A DNA stretch of 64,000 nucleotides from UBA8079 sp965205535 (GTDB taxonomy: Bacteria; Pseudomonadota; Alphaproteobacteria; UBA6615), in assembly GCA_965205535.1 (NCBI GenBank), contig CBDBHH010000005.1, forward strand, positions 3,286,001 to 3,350,000, read 5' to 3'. Below the pieces are notes generated by a model that saw nothing but the letters and a program-made list of their open reading frames with translations, searched no databases and was not told the origin of the DNA. The position numbers and the translations under genes are program-made. Positions within the stretch are counted from its first letter, which is position 1; each line of letters begins with the position of its first letter. Below, piece after piece: positions 1 through 9,008 of this stretch.

Positions 1-211
1 GGCATTTCGACAGCTGCGCACGGATGCGCGTGACGCCGGAACCACCCCGCGTGGCCCGACACTCGTCCAGGGCTTGATCGCGTATTCCGAGCGCCGTCAG
101 GCGTATGTCGACGAAGTGCGCGCGCTGATCGAGTTCAACATGCTTGCGCAGACGGATACTGCCCGTTTGACCGATGCAGAGCCGATCGAATTGCGAGCCG
201 GCTTATTCTGA
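1..211 (+). CDS. C-terminal tail of a glucosaminidase (Bax-like) protein, partial
   Basis: An open frame enters from the left edge (codons in phase with base 2) and stops at a TGA ending at 211, giving about 69 residues. The segment with GLIAYSERRQAYVDEVRALI followed by FNML resembles the C-terminal end of Bax-type N-acetylglucosaminidase proteins, which close with a YSxRxxAYVxxxRxMI pattern. The active-site part lies outside the window, so the family call rests on this tail only. It ends 9 nt inside the stop of the convergent aquaporin gene, so the two 3' ends overlap slightly. It could be another hydrolase with a similar end. Confidence 0.5.
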   Translation, partial: AFRQLRTDARDAGTTPRGPTLVQGLIAYSERRQAYVDEVRALIEFNMLAQTDTARLTDAEPIELRAGLF

Positions 212-889
212 CTCGGACGCGGTCTTGTCGCCCGCGGCAAACCAGGCGAACACCAGGGTGGCCACGATGGCAGCGATCAGCTGTGCGGCGATGAACAAGG
301 GAGCGTCCTCGGGCCGTATGCCGGCAAATGTGTCGGTGAGCGAGCGAGCGATCGTCACGGCGGGATTGGCAAAGGACGTTGATGACGTGAACCAGTAGCC
401 CGCGGTGATGAAAAGGCCAACGGCGTAGGGAACTGCCTCGGGCCGGAACCTCAGACTGCCGAGGATCGCAGCGATCAGCCCGAACGTTGCGACGAACTCG
501 CCGGTCCATTGGCCGACGCCGGTGCGGGCATGAAGCGAAGCTGTAAACGCCGGTTCTCCGAACATCACATGCGCGACGTAGACCCCTACCAAGGCGGCCA
601 CGATCTGTACGACGACATAGATCGCCGCATGTCCGGGTGTAATCTCGCGTCGCATCAGGAAGGCGAGCGTCACCGCAGGGTTGAAGTGCGCCCCCGAGAT
701 TGGCCCGAAGACGAGGATCAGGACGACAAGAATGGCACCCGTCGGAATCGTGTTGCCGAGCAACGCGATGGCAACGTTTCCGCCGGACAGGATCTCCCCC
801 ATGATGCCGGAGCCGACGACCGTCGCCAGCAAGAAGGCCGTACCAATGAACTCTGCGGCTAGCCGCCGGGGCAGATCGTGATCATTCAT
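203..889 (-). CDS. MIP/aquaporin family channel, likely arsenite-linked (AqpS-like)
   Basis: A 228-residue inner-membrane channel of the major intrinsic protein family. Both pore half-helix signatures are visible: NPA at residues 70-72 (context GAHFNPAVTL) and NPA at 175-177 (context SFANPAVTIARS), with about six hydrophobic segments. It starts only 9 nt after the arsenate reductase stop on the same strand, so the two are probably co-transcribed. In some rhizobia an aquaglyceroporin next to arsC lets As(III) leave the cell after ArsC reduces As(V); I infer that role here from the pairing. The asparagines are canonical, but the solute selectivity cannot be read safely, so a water or glycerol channel is possible. 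Confidence 0.9.
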   Translation of the reverse strand: MNDHDLPRRLAAEFIGTAFLLATVVGSGIMGEILSGGNVAIALLGNTIPTGAILVVLILVFGPISGAHFNPAVTLAFLMRREITPGHAAIYVVVQIVAALVGVYVAHVMFGEPAFTASLHARTGVGQWTGEFVATFGLIAAILGSLRFRPEAVPYAVGLFITAGYWFTSSTSFANPAVTIARSLTDTFAGIRPEDAPLFIAAQLIAAIVATLVFAWFAAGDKTASESE

Positions 890-898
890 GAGTGAATT

Positions 899-1408
899 CT
901 ACGCCGATTCCGGAAGATCGCGGCCGATGTCGTCGAGGCGATTCTTAAGAGAAAGCCCATCGAGGGACACCAGCGGCAAATTGATGAAGGCCTCAATGCG
1001 GTTGTTGAGCATGCGGTAGGTTTCATTGAAGGCGGCGGCGATTTCAGCCTTGGTACCGGTCACGGCTGCGGGGTCCGGCAGTCCCCAATGTGCCGACATG
1101 GGCTGGCCCGGCCAGACGGGACACACCTCGCCCGCGGCGTTGTCGCAAACGGTGAATGTGAAATCGAGCGACGGTGCATCGGCTGCCGCAAATTCCTGCC
1201 AGTCCTTGGATCGCAGATTGTCGGTCGGGTGGTCCAGGCTCTCGAGCAGTTCCAGGGCGTTCGGATTGACGGCACCTGTCGGGTGGCTGCCGGCGCTGAA
1301 ACCATTGAACACGCCGTTGCCCGCTCTGTTCAGGATTGCTTCGCCGAGGATGCTCCGGGCCGAGTTTCCCGTGCAAATGAAAAGTACGTTGTAGGTTCTC
1401 GAATTCAC
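899..1408 (-). CDS. arsC: Arsenate reductase, low-molecular-weight phosphatase fold
   Basis: A 169-residue cytoplasmic protein with the P-loop C-x5-R: Cys12 to Arg18 in FICTGNSARS. A later segment, VCDNAAGEVCPVW, supplies Cys88 and Cys96, which fit the resolving cysteines of thioredoxin-type arsenate reductases; a DP motif (GLPDPAAV) that could provide the general acid follows. Known family reaction: arsenate to arsenite through a cysteine relay. It leads a two-gene unit with the downstream aquaporin. No ArsR repressor, ArsB or Acr3 pump is visible nearby, so arsenite would leave through the channel or by products encoded elsewhere. A protein tyrosine phosphatase role is less likely given the extra cysteines and the neighbour. 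Confidence 0.9.
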   Translation of the reverse strand: MNSRTYNVLFICTGNSARSILGEAILNRAGNGVFNGFSAGSHPTGAVNPNALELLESLDHPTDNLRSKDWQEFAAADAPSLDFTFTVCDNAAGEVCPVWPGQPMSAHWGLPDPAAVTGTKAEIAAAFNETYRMLNNRIEAFINLPLVSLDGLSLKNRLDDIGRDLPESA

Positions 1409-1489
1409 CGTCGCGCTCCATGGGGCGTTTATCAGGGCATTTGCTGCTGGTTAGCTGGTGATTGTTACACCTGCATGACAATTCAATGA

Positions 1490-2206
1490 CTAGGGTGCGC
1501 GAAACAGCGGCACCATTTCCGCGACCGGTGCCGGAACCATGAGCTTGCTTTCCTGACTGGCGACGTTGGGGCGGATTTCGTCCTGAAACCTGATCCAGTC
1601 CGGGTTCACACGGACAGCGTTATGACGGCGTGTCCGGTCGTCGAACCCGTCGAAAAACCAGTAGTTGTAAACCTGGTGCAACGGGCCGGCCATCATGTGG
1701 AAGCTGCCGATCAGGTTGGTCTCCAGCGGGGACATGGCCGGAACGCCATAGCGCTCGATCAGCTCCCAGTACTTTCCCAGAAATCCGGGTGTCAGGCTGA
1801 CGATCTGTTCCTCGATCAACAAATCTCGGCTTGTCGTCGGATCGGCCAGAGGCGGGTCGCTCGGCGTCCAGTAACCGTCCGCAGAAAAATGCGGGGCAAG
1901 GGCAGCCACGGGCGCGGGCAGAAGAATTCGGTTTTCCTGCGTCAGCATTAGCGGGCGAACGTTCAGAAAATACGGCTCCAGCTCGGGCACGCCGTATAGC
2001 CCGTGTAGTCGGGTCTGCCAGTCATCCAGAGAGTCAAACGCATAGAGATGAATGACCTGATCCACCGGGCCACTGACGGTGGAAAAATATCCGATGACCC
2101 GGTCGATGACGGGCCGCACCGCATCGAAACCCCTTTCGACCTGGGTTTCGTAGAAACGTTCCCGCAGGCCGGGTTTCATGGTGTAGGCGCGATGTTCGAG
2201 AATCAT
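1490..2206 (-). CDS. NIPSNAP family protein
   Basis: A protein of 238 residues with two alpha/beta-barrel repeats of NIPSNAP type: each half opens with a short strand (MILEHRAYTMKPG at the N-terminus; LLIEEQIVSLTPG near mid-protein) and contains an aromatic-rich loop ending in a W/Y-rich segment. The frame is open up to 2329, but the ATG at 2206 is preferred because AGGGGAG lies just upstream and the family usually begins at this strand. Function in bacteria is unknown; the fold is shared with small dimeric barrel proteins such as the DUF1330 pair further along. It is divergent from the DsbA-family gene. Confidence 0.8.
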   Translation of the reverse strand: MILEHRAYTMKPGLRERFYETQVERGFDAVRPVIDRVIGYFSTVSGPVDQVIHLYAFDSLDDWQTRLHGLYGVPELEPYFLNVRPLMLTQENRILLPAPVAALAPHFSADGYWTPSDPPLADPTTSRDLLIEEQIVSLTPGFLGKYWELIERYGVPAMSPLETNLIGSFHMMAGPLHQVYNYWFFDGFDDRTRRHNAVRVNPDWIRFQDEIRPNVASQESKLMVPAPVAEMVPLFRAP

Positions 2207-2327
2207 GTCGGCTCCCCTTCCCTCGGCCCGATTATGACGCAAGGAGGCACGGCCAGAGAAGGCCTGTTCGAAGGGGCTCGCTGCGCCCGCACTTGACCCA
2301 CTGCCGCGTGCGTCGCAGATTTCCGGC

Positions 2328-2969
2328 ATGGTCCAGATCGATATCTATTCGGACACGGTGTGCCCCTGGTGCTTCATCGGCAAGCGACGCCTCGAGCGGG
2401 CGCTGGCCGCGCGCGACGACATCGCGGCGACGATCAAATGGCATGCGTTCCAACTCAACCCGGATATGCCGCTCGCCGGTATGGAGCGGGAACGCTATTA
2501 CGCGACGAAGTTCGGCGGTCCGGATCGTGCCGCAGGTATCTATGCCACGATCACGCGGGCGGGCCATTCCGAGCGTATCGCTTTCGACTTCGATGCAATC
2601 CCGCGCATGCCGAACACAATCCAGTCACACCGGCTCGTGTGTTACGCGGATCGGTTTGGGATGCAGGAAGCCGTGGTCGAAGCCTTGTTCCAGGCATTCT
2701 TCTTCGACGGTGAAGATATCGGAGACGATCTGACCCTCTTGAGGGTCGCGCATCTGGTCGGCCTCGATGGCGACGCGACGTCGGCGTTTCTCGCCTGTGA
2801 CGATGACCGCGACACTGTGCTGGCTGAGGATTTGCGTGCGCGACGCATGGGCATCAACGCGGTGCCTTGCTATGTGGTGAACGGTGACTACGCGATTTCC
2901 GGGGCGCAGGAACCCGAGGCGTTTTTCCCGCTTTTCGATCTGGCCGGTGTCGATCTGGCGGCGGAATAA
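2328..2969 (+). CDS. DsbA-family (FrnE-like) thiol oxidoreductase
   Basis: 213 residues with a thioredoxin-type active site CPWC at residues 12-15 (DTVCPWCFIGKRRLE) and a cis-proline segment near the end (NAVPCYVVNG). The helical insertion between them and the closing AISGAQEPEAF motif are typical of the FrnE / 2-hydroxychromene-2-carboxylate isomerase-like branch of DsbA proteins. No signal peptide is present, so it acts in the cytoplasm, unlike classical DsbA. Substrate unknown; family members are linked to disulfide chemistry or glutathione-dependent isomerisation. It is convergent with mfd, ending 5 nt before that gene's stop. Confidence 0.88.
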   Translation: MVQIDIYSDTVCPWCFIGKRRLERALAARDDIAATIKWHAFQLNPDMPLAGMERERYYATKFGGPDRAAGIYATITRAGHSERIAFDFDAIPRMPNTIQSHRLVCYADRFGMQEAVVEALFQAFFFDGEDIGDDLTLLRVAHLVGLDGDATSAFLACDDDRDTVLAEDLRARRMGINAVPCYVVNGDYAISGAQEPEAFFPLFDLAGVDLAAE

Positions 2970-2974
2970 CTGCC

Positions 2975-5900
2975 CTAACCTGCCGACAAGTCGCCAGTCG
3001 CGCCTTCCGGAGCTGACGCGACGGCCGACAAATTTCGCATGAAGCGTCGCACGCCCACAGATCGTTTGTTCGGGTCGGTCCAGTCGCGTCGGTAGACCAG
3101 TTTGTGGTCGGGGCGCAGTTTGACGGTTCCCGATTCCTTGGCAATGAACGCGACGAGGCCAGCCGGGTTCGAGAAGTTGTTGTCCCGGAAGGTGACCACG
3201 GCTCCCTTGGGGCCGGCGTCCAGTTTCTCGACACCAGCATCGCGGCAAAGCCCCTTCAGGGTGATGGCCTCCAGCAGGTTCTCAACCTCGTTCGGGATCG
3301 GGCCGAACCGGTCGATTAGCTCGGCGGCGAATCCCTCGATCTCTTCCGGCTTCACCAGGGACGCGATACGCCGGTAGAGACCCAGGCGAACACCGAGGTC
3401 AGCGACGTAGTTGTCGGGTATCAAGATTGGCGCACCAATGGAGATGACCGGGGTCCATTCATCGGTAGGCAGAACGCCTGAACCGGCCTCGCGTGCCGCC
3501 GCAACAGCGTCTTCCAACATTTGCTGGTAGAGCTCGACCCCGACTTCCCGGATGTGGCCCGACTGCTCCTCGCCCAGCAGATTGCCGGCACCACGGATAT
3601 CGAGGTCGTGGCTGGCCAGGCTGAAGCCCGCACCCAATGTATCCAGCGTCTGCATGACATCGAGCCGGCGCCGCGCTGTCTCCGACAGGATGCGATCGTT
3701 GGGCAGGGTCAGGTAGGCGTAGGCCCGGGATTTGGATCGTCCGACCCGCCCGCGTAGCTGGTAGAGCTGAGACAGGCCAAACATGTCTGATCGGTGGACG
3801 ATGATCGTATTTGCCGACGGAACGTCGAGCCCTGATTCCACGATATTGGTGCACAACAGCACCTCATACTTGCGATCGTAGAACGCTGTCATCACGTCCT
3901 CGAGTGCCCGGGCCGGCATCTGGCCATGGGCGACGCCGACGGTCACTTCCGGGATCAGGTCCTTCAACCGTTCCTGCAAGCGTTCGATGTCTGCAAGACG
4001 CGGGCAGACATAGAAGCACTGTCCGCCACGGAAATGTTCTCGCATGATGGCTTCGCGGATGGTCACGCCGTCATAGGGTAAAATGAACGTCCGCACCGCG
4101 AGCCTGTCCACCGGTGGCGTGGCGATCAGGCTGAGCTCTCGAACACCGGTCAAGGCCAGCTGCAAGGTTCGCGGGATCGGCGTGGCCGTCAGTGTCAGGA
4201 CATGGACGTCGCTGCCAAGCCCCTTGAGGCGTTCCTTTTGAGCAACGCCGAAATGCTGTTCTTCGTCGACGACGAGCAGGCCGAGATCGCGGAACGCGAC
4301 GGACTGGGACAGCAGGGCATGGGTGCCGATGACAATATCGACCTGGCCCTCTTCCAACCCGGCGCGAACGTCTTCCGCCTCCTTGCCGGCGGTCAGCCGC
4401 GATAGTTGCCCAATATTGACCGGCAGCCCGGCAAACCGTTCCTTGAAGGTTTGGTAATGTTGGCGCGCGAGCAGTGTCGTCGGGACGACTACGGCCACCT
4501 GGCGTCCGTTCAGGGCGGTGACGAACGCGGCCCGCAGCGCGACCTCAGTTTTACCGAATCCGACATCGCCGCAGACCAGCCTGTCCATGGGCTTGCCCGC
4601 GCCGAGGCTGTCCACCGTGTCGTTGATGGCCCGGTTCTGGTCTTCGGTTTCGGCGAAGGGAAAGCGCGCGCAAAATTCTTCATATAAACCGGCGGGTGGG
4701 GTCAGTTTCGGTGCGTGGCGCAGCTCTCGTTCGGCAGCGAGTGCCATCAATTTGTCCGCCATTTCGGTGATGCGGTTTTTGACCTGGGCGCGCCGCGCCT
4801 GCCAGCTGGCATTTCCAAGCTTATCGAGCTGGGCGCCGGATTCCTCCGAGCCGTAGCGCGACAGCAGATCGAGATTCTCGACCGGCAGGTACAGTTTGTC
4901 GTCACCGGCATAGACCAGTCGAAGGCAATCATGCGGTGCGCCGCCAATTTCGAGCGTCTCCAGTCCGTCATAGCGGCCGATCCCGTGATCGGCGTGAACG
5001 ACAATGTCGTCCATCGACAGGCTCGACATTTCCGAGATGAGATGTTCGCTCGGTTTCGTGGCGCGACGCCGACGGACGAGACGGTCTCCCAGAATGTCCT
5101 GTTCGCTGTAGACCGTTCGCCCGGGCACCGAAAAACCGTTATCCACGGGGAGAACGCAAACCGGTATCTGGTCAGGCTCGGCCGAGAGCACGGCCTCCCA
5201 GTTCGACACCGGAGTTGCACGATCGACATCGTGGTCGATCAGGAGCTGGGTCAGCCGGTCACGCGAGCCGTTGGAGTAACAGGCGATCGCAATTGTCTGA
5301 CCTTCGTTCTGTTCGTTGGCCATGCGCGTGCGCACGGCATCAAACAGGTTCGTATCTGCACGGCTGCGTGCTTCGGCGAAATCAACCGTGCGCCGGCCGC
5401 CGATCGAGTTTGATTCCATGCCGCTAACAGGTGCCTCGAACACATCGAAATCGACGGCTGGCCTGGTTTTGCGCAGGTCTTCCCATTCCTCCGGCCCCAG
5501 ATACAGGGCATCGGGCGGAAGCGGGTTATAGGGGGCTTCACCTTCTGCGCGGTCGGGCGCGTTTGCACGCGCAGAGAAATAGTCGGTGATCTGATCGAAC
5601 CGGTCGGTCATCGCGTCGGGAGTTTGGGCGCCGAGAATTACCGGCCCATCGACATAGTCTAACAGTGTCTCCGGTGCCTCGTAGAACAACGGGAGCCAGT
5701 GCTCCATGCCGGGATGGCGCACGCCCTCGCTGACCGCTTCGTATAGCGGATCGTCGCCGCGCACGGCGCCGAAACGACTTCGGTAGGACGACCGGAACCG
5801 CGCAATTGCCGCCTCATCGAGCAATATCTCGCTTGCCGGCAGAAGCGTCAGCTCGTCGAGAGATCTGGTGGTTAGCTGGCTCAACGGGTCGAAGCACCGT

Positions 5901-6454
5901 AACCCTTCGGTATCATCACCGAAAAGATCGATGCGAACAGGCTCGGGATAACCTGGGGGAAACAGGTCGATGATGTCGCCGCGGCGTGCGAATTCGCCCG
6001 GTTCACGGACTGTTTCGGTCCGGTGAAAGCCGTTGGTCGCAAGAAACCCCATAACGACGTCGAAATCCACAGTGTGGCCCGGGACCAGCTCAATATGCGT
6101 TTCACGAATATGCCCGCGCGGCGGGACACGCTGAAGGACCGCCGCAACAGTCGTGAGAATCAGCGTCGGTGAGCCGGCTTCTGCCTTGGTGTCGTCCTCA
6201 TGTGCGAGGCTGCCGAGGGTCGCCATCCGTTCGGCAACAAGTTCGGCACGCGGCGGCACCCGGTCATAGGGCAGGCAATCCCAGGCGGGAAATTTGAGGA
6301 TGCGGGTGCCGGGCGCAAAAAAGGCAACCGATTCCGCAAGCCGGTTCATCCCGAGGTCATCACTCGACACATGCAGCAAAGGCTGCGTGGCCTGGCTGAG
6401 AAGCTCGGTGAGAAGCAGCGCATCGCAGCCATCCGGGACACCGGTAAAACGCAT
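2975..6454 (-). CDS. mfd: Transcription-repair coupling factor
   Basis: Large SF2 translocase that removes stalled RNA polymerase and recruits UvrA to the lesion. From ATG 6454 the product is about 1159 residues, close to E. coli Mfd (1148). N-terminal UvrB-homology sequence (FPAWDCLPYDR) is followed by the RNA-polymerase-binding region (VVHADHGIGRYDGLE), the helicase core with Walker A (GDVGFGKTEVALRAAF), a DEEQ box (VVDEEQHFGV), motif VI region (LRGRVGRSKSRAYAY) and the C-terminal TRCF domain. The frame is open to 6556, which would overlap sdhE by 56 nt; in-frame TTG codons near 6496 are also possible starts, and no strong ribosome site decides. Confidence 0.95.
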   Translation of the reverse strand: MRFTGVPDGCDALLLTELLSQATQPLLHVSSDDLGMNRLAESVAFFAPGTRILKFPAWDCLPYDRVPPRAELVAERMATLGSLAHEDDTKAEAGSPTLILTTVAAVLQRVPPRGHIRETHIELVPGHTVDFDVVMGFLATNGFHRTETVREPGEFARRGDIIDLFPPGYPEPVRIDLFGDDTEGLRCFDPLSQLTTRSLDELTLLPASEILLDEAAIARFRSSYRSRFGAVRGDDPLYEAVSEGVRHPGMEHWLPLFYEAPETLLDYVDGPVILGAQTPDAMTDRFDQITDYFSARANAPDRAEGEAPYNPLPPDALYLGPEEWEDLRKTRPAVDFDVFEAPVSGMESNSIGGRRTVDFAEARSRADTNLFDAVRTRMANEQNEGQTIAIACYSNGSRDRLTQLLIDHDVDRATPVSNWEAVLSAEPDQIPVCVLPVDNGFSVPGRTVYSEQDILGDRLVRRRRATKPSEHLISEMSSLSMDDIVVHADHGIGRYDGLETLEIGGAPHDCLRLVYAGDDKLYLPVENLDLLSRYGSEESGAQLDKLGNASWQARRAQVKNRITEMADKLMALAAERELRHAPKLTPPAGLYEEFCARFPFAETEDQNRAINDTVDSLGAGKPMDRLVCGDVGFGKTEVALRAAFVTALNGRQVAVVVPTTLLARQHYQTFKERFAGLPVNIGQLSRLTAGKEAEDVRAGLEEGQVDIVIGTHALLSQSVAFRDLGLLVVDEEQHFGVAQKERLKGLGSDVHVLTLTATPIPRTLQLALTGVRELSLIATPPVDRLAVRTFILPYDGVTIREAIMREHFRGGQCFYVCPRLADIERLQERLKDLIPEVTVGVAHGQMPARALEDVMTAFYDRKYEVLLCTNIVESGLDVPSANTIIVHRSDMFGLSQLYQLRGRVGRSKSRAYAYLTLPNDRILSETARRRLDVMQTLDTLGAGFSLASHDLDIRGAGNLLGEEQSGHIREVGVELYQQMLEDAVAAAREAGSGVLPTDEWTPVISIGAPILIPDNYVADLGVRLGLYRRIASLVKPEEIEGFAAELIDRFGPIPNEVENLLEAITLKGLCRDAGVEKLDAGPKGAVVTFRDNNFSNPAGLVAFIAKESGTVKLRPDHKLVYRRDWTDPNKRSVGVRRFMRNLSAVASAPEGATGDLSAG

Positions 6455-6500
6455 TACGGAGCCGGCTTCGCCCCACGCAAAATTGTGATTTAGCAACAAG

Positions 6501-6779
6501 TTAGTCTTCGAAGCTGAATTCTTGGAGACGCTGCATGATCTCGCCGTTCCAGTCATCCGGCACCGGCTTGCGTCGGCTGATCCACATGTACAGGTCCGGA
6601 TCGCTGTTATCGATCAGCGCTTCATACTCATCGAGCAGTTCGTCATTGAGGCCGTCGAGGTTTTGTTTGGCGAAGTTGCCGATCAGCAGATCGGTTTCCC
6701 GGGTTCCGGTATAGATGCTGCGATAGATCAGGCGTTTGATCCGGTCCTCGCGTGATTCCGTGGTCTTCTCGGCGGTCAT
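6501..6779 (-). CDS. sdhE: FAD assembly factor SdhE (succinate dehydrogenase assembly factor 2)
   Basis: 92 residues, the usual size of this family (DUF339/CptB). SdhE helps attach FAD covalently to the flavoprotein subunit of succinate dehydrogenase. The characteristic RGxxE site appears as TGTRE within IYTGTRETDLLIGNF: the Gly and Glu are present but the first Arg is Thr. The C-terminal part (LLDEYEALID, then DPDLYMWISRR and PVPDDW) matches family pattern. It lies directly upstream of mfd on the same strand, and recG diverges from it; the sdhE-mfd-recG cluster is common in Alphaproteobacteria. Confidence 0.92.
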   Translation of the reverse strand: MTAEKTTESREDRIKRLIYRSIYTGTRETDLLIGNFAKQNLDGLNDELLDEYEALIDNSDPDLYMWISRRKPVPDDWNGEIMQRLQEFSFED

Positions 6780-6886
6780 CTTTCCGGTCCTGTCTGCCCG
6801 ATGCTGACTCGGGCGCTCATGCTCCGTAGGATATAGCCTTCCTGTGAACTGCTGTCAGCCGCACGAACCTCATAATCGGTCCCGCC

Positions 6887-8995
6887 GTGCCCCAACGCGC
6901 CCGCCCAGAGATTTTGTTTCCTCTTTTCGCACCGGTCACGGCGCTGAAAGGTATCGGGACGCGTATTGGTGCGCATATCGAGCGATTGGTGGGGCCGCAG
7001 ATTGTCGATCTGATCTGGCACCTGCCGACAAGTATCGTCGATCGCCGATACAGCCCCAACCTTGTCGACCTTGAACCCGGCCGTGTCGCCACGCTTGAGC
7101 TCACGGTGGTCAAGCATCATGCGCCACCGGTCGCGAACCGACGCATCCCCTACCGGATCGATTGCCGAGACGACACGGGAGAAATCACCCTGGTCTATTT
7201 CCATGGCCGGGCCGACTACCTCTCAAAGGCTCTGCCGGAAGGCGAGGTCCGCCTTGTGAGTGGGACGACGGAACTCTATGACGACAAACTGCAAATGACC
7301 CATCCGGACATTGTCGCCAAGCCATCCGAACGGGACAATGTGATGCGGGTGCAACCGGTCTACGCGTTGACCGAAGGCTTGTCGCAAAACGTGCTCGGCA
7401 AGGCGCTCACCGGCGCTCTGGAACGCGCGCCGGAGTTGGCGGAATGGCTCGATCCGGCGCTCGTAAGTCAGCGAGAATGGACCGACTGGCGCGAAGCGCT
7501 GACCGGGGCACATACGCCGGGAGAACTCACGGATCTCGATCCGGCGTCACCCGCGCGCATGCGCCTGGCCTATGACGAGCTTCTGGCAAGCCAGCTGGCC
7601 ATCATGCTGGTCCGCTCTCATGTCCGAAAACAGGCCGGTCGGCCCGTCACCGGCAACGGGCGTCTGCGGTCCCGGGTGCTGGGCGCCCTGCCCTTTGAAC
7701 TCACAGGAAGCCAGAAAGCAGCCATCGTCGATATCGAAGAGGATATGGGCTCGGATCATCGCATGCTGCGGCTGCTGCAGGGCGATGTGGGCAGCGGCAA
7801 GACCGTGGTGGCGCTGATGGCAATGCTGACAGCCGTCGAAGCGGGACGACAGGCGGCACTCATGGCGCCGACGGAAATTCTCGCACGACAGCATTACGCG
7901 ACCATTGCTCCGTTGGCCGAAGTTGCCGATGTGCCTTGCGTGTTGCTGACCGGTCGCGACAAGGGCAAGGCGCGCGACGAAATCCTCGAAAGTATGGCGT
8001 CGGGCGAGACTCCTCTCGTGGTCGGCACCCACGCATTGTTCCAGGGCGACATCGCGTTCAATGATCTGGCAGTGGCCGTGGTCGATGAGCAACACCGGTT
8101 TGGCGTCCATCAACGCCTGCTGTTGGCCGAGAAAGGTTCGGCGGTCGATGTACTGTTGATGACTGCAACGCCGATACCACGCACCCTGATGCTTGCTGCC
8201 TATGGTGATCTCGAGGAATCCCAGCTTCGCGAGAAGCCCGCCGGTCGCAAACCCGTCAAGACGACGACCGCTTCGGTGGATCGGCTCGAAGACGCGATCG
8301 CCGGGGTTCAGCGGCAACTCGATGGCGGCGGCAAGGTCTTCTGGGTTTGCCCGCTCGTCGAAGAATCCGAGACCATCGACGTCGCGGCAGCAACCGCGCG
8401 TCACAGCGCTTTGCGTGAGCGTTTCGGCGATCGGGTTGGCCTTGTGCACGGCAAAATGGCGGGCAAGGAGAAGGATGCGGTGATGGCCCGGTTTGCCGAC
8501 GGTGTGGAACCGGAGATTGATGTCCTGGTGGCGACGACGGTGATCGAGGTGGGTGTCGATGTCCCCGAGGCAACCGTGATGGTGATCGAACATTCGGAAC
8601 GGTTCGGGCTGGCCCAGCTGCATCAGTTACGGGGCCGTATCGGACGCGGCGAGCGCGATGCCACCTGCCTGCTGCTGTACGGCCATGAAATTGGGCAGAC
8701 AGGGCGCGAGCGATTACGCGTGTTGCGGGACACCGATGATGGCTTCGAGATCGCCGAGCAGGATCTGCGTTTGCGCGGCGCCGGCGATGTTCTGGGAACC
8801 CGCCAGTCCGGTCTGCCGGAGTTCCGAATGGTCGATCTCGACGCGCATGGAGAATTGTTGGCAGTGGCCCGCGACGATGCGCGATTGATCATGGACCGCG
8901 ATCCCGGCCTCGAGACCGCGCGCGGCGATGCGTTGCGCACCTTGCTTTACCTATTTGAAAGAGATGCCGCCGTGCGTTACGCGCGCTCAGGCTAG
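6887..8995 (+). CDS. recG: ATP-dependent DNA helicase RecG
   Basis: 702 residues, matching the roughly 690-residue family. RecG remodels stalled forks and branched DNA. An N-terminal wedge domain (LKGIGTRIGAHIERL, IWHLPTSIVDRRY, then an OB fold) precedes the SF2 core: Walker A GDVGSGKTVVALMAML, DEQH box (VVDEQHRFGVHQR), motif III TATPIPRTL, and C-terminal motifs VIEVGVDVPEAT and HQLRGRIGRGE with the TRG-like GAGDVLGTRQSGLPEF. The start is a GTG at 6887, chosen because the family begins shortly before the PEILFPLFAPVT segment. Divergent from sdhE. Confidence 0.95.
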   Translation: MPQRARPEILFPLFAPVTALKGIGTRIGAHIERLVGPQIVDLIWHLPTSIVDRRYSPNLVDLEPGRVATLELTVVKHHAPPVANRRIPYRIDCRDDTGEITLVYFHGRADYLSKALPEGEVRLVSGTTELYDDKLQMTHPDIVAKPSERDNVMRVQPVYALTEGLSQNVLGKALTGALERAPELAEWLDPALVSQREWTDWREALTGAHTPGELTDLDPASPARMRLAYDELLASQLAIMLVRSHVRKQAGRPVTGNGRLRSRVLGALPFELTGSQKAAIVDIEEDMGSDHRMLRLLQGDVGSGKTVVALMAMLTAVEAGRQAALMAPTEILARQHYATIAPLAEVADVPCVLLTGRDKGKARDEILESMASGETPLVVGTHALFQGDIAFNDLAVAVVDEQHRFGVHQRLLLAEKGSAVDVLLMTATPIPRTLMLAAYGDLEESQLREKPAGRKPVKTTTASVDRLEDAIAGVQRQLDGGGKVFWVCPLVEESETIDVAAATARHSALRERFGDRVGLVHGKMAGKEKDAVMARFADGVEPEIDVLVATTVIEVGVDVPEATVMVIEHSERFGLAQLHQLRGRIGRGERDATCLLLYGHEIGQTGRERLRVLRDTDDGFEIAEQDLRLRGAGDVLGTRQSGLPEFRMVDLDAHGELLAVARDDARLIMDRDPGLETARGDALRTLLYLFERDAAVRYARSG

Positions 8996-9008
8996 GCCAG
9001 ACTGTCCG

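Noticed and set aside
2975..6556. Start of mfd at 6556
   Set aside because: The extra 34 residues overlap sdhE by 56 nt without a ribosome site, and length from ATG 6454 already equals the family norm.
7547..8623. Long minus-strand open frame inside recG
   Set aside because: Antisense shadow of recG with no recognisable motifs and biased composition.
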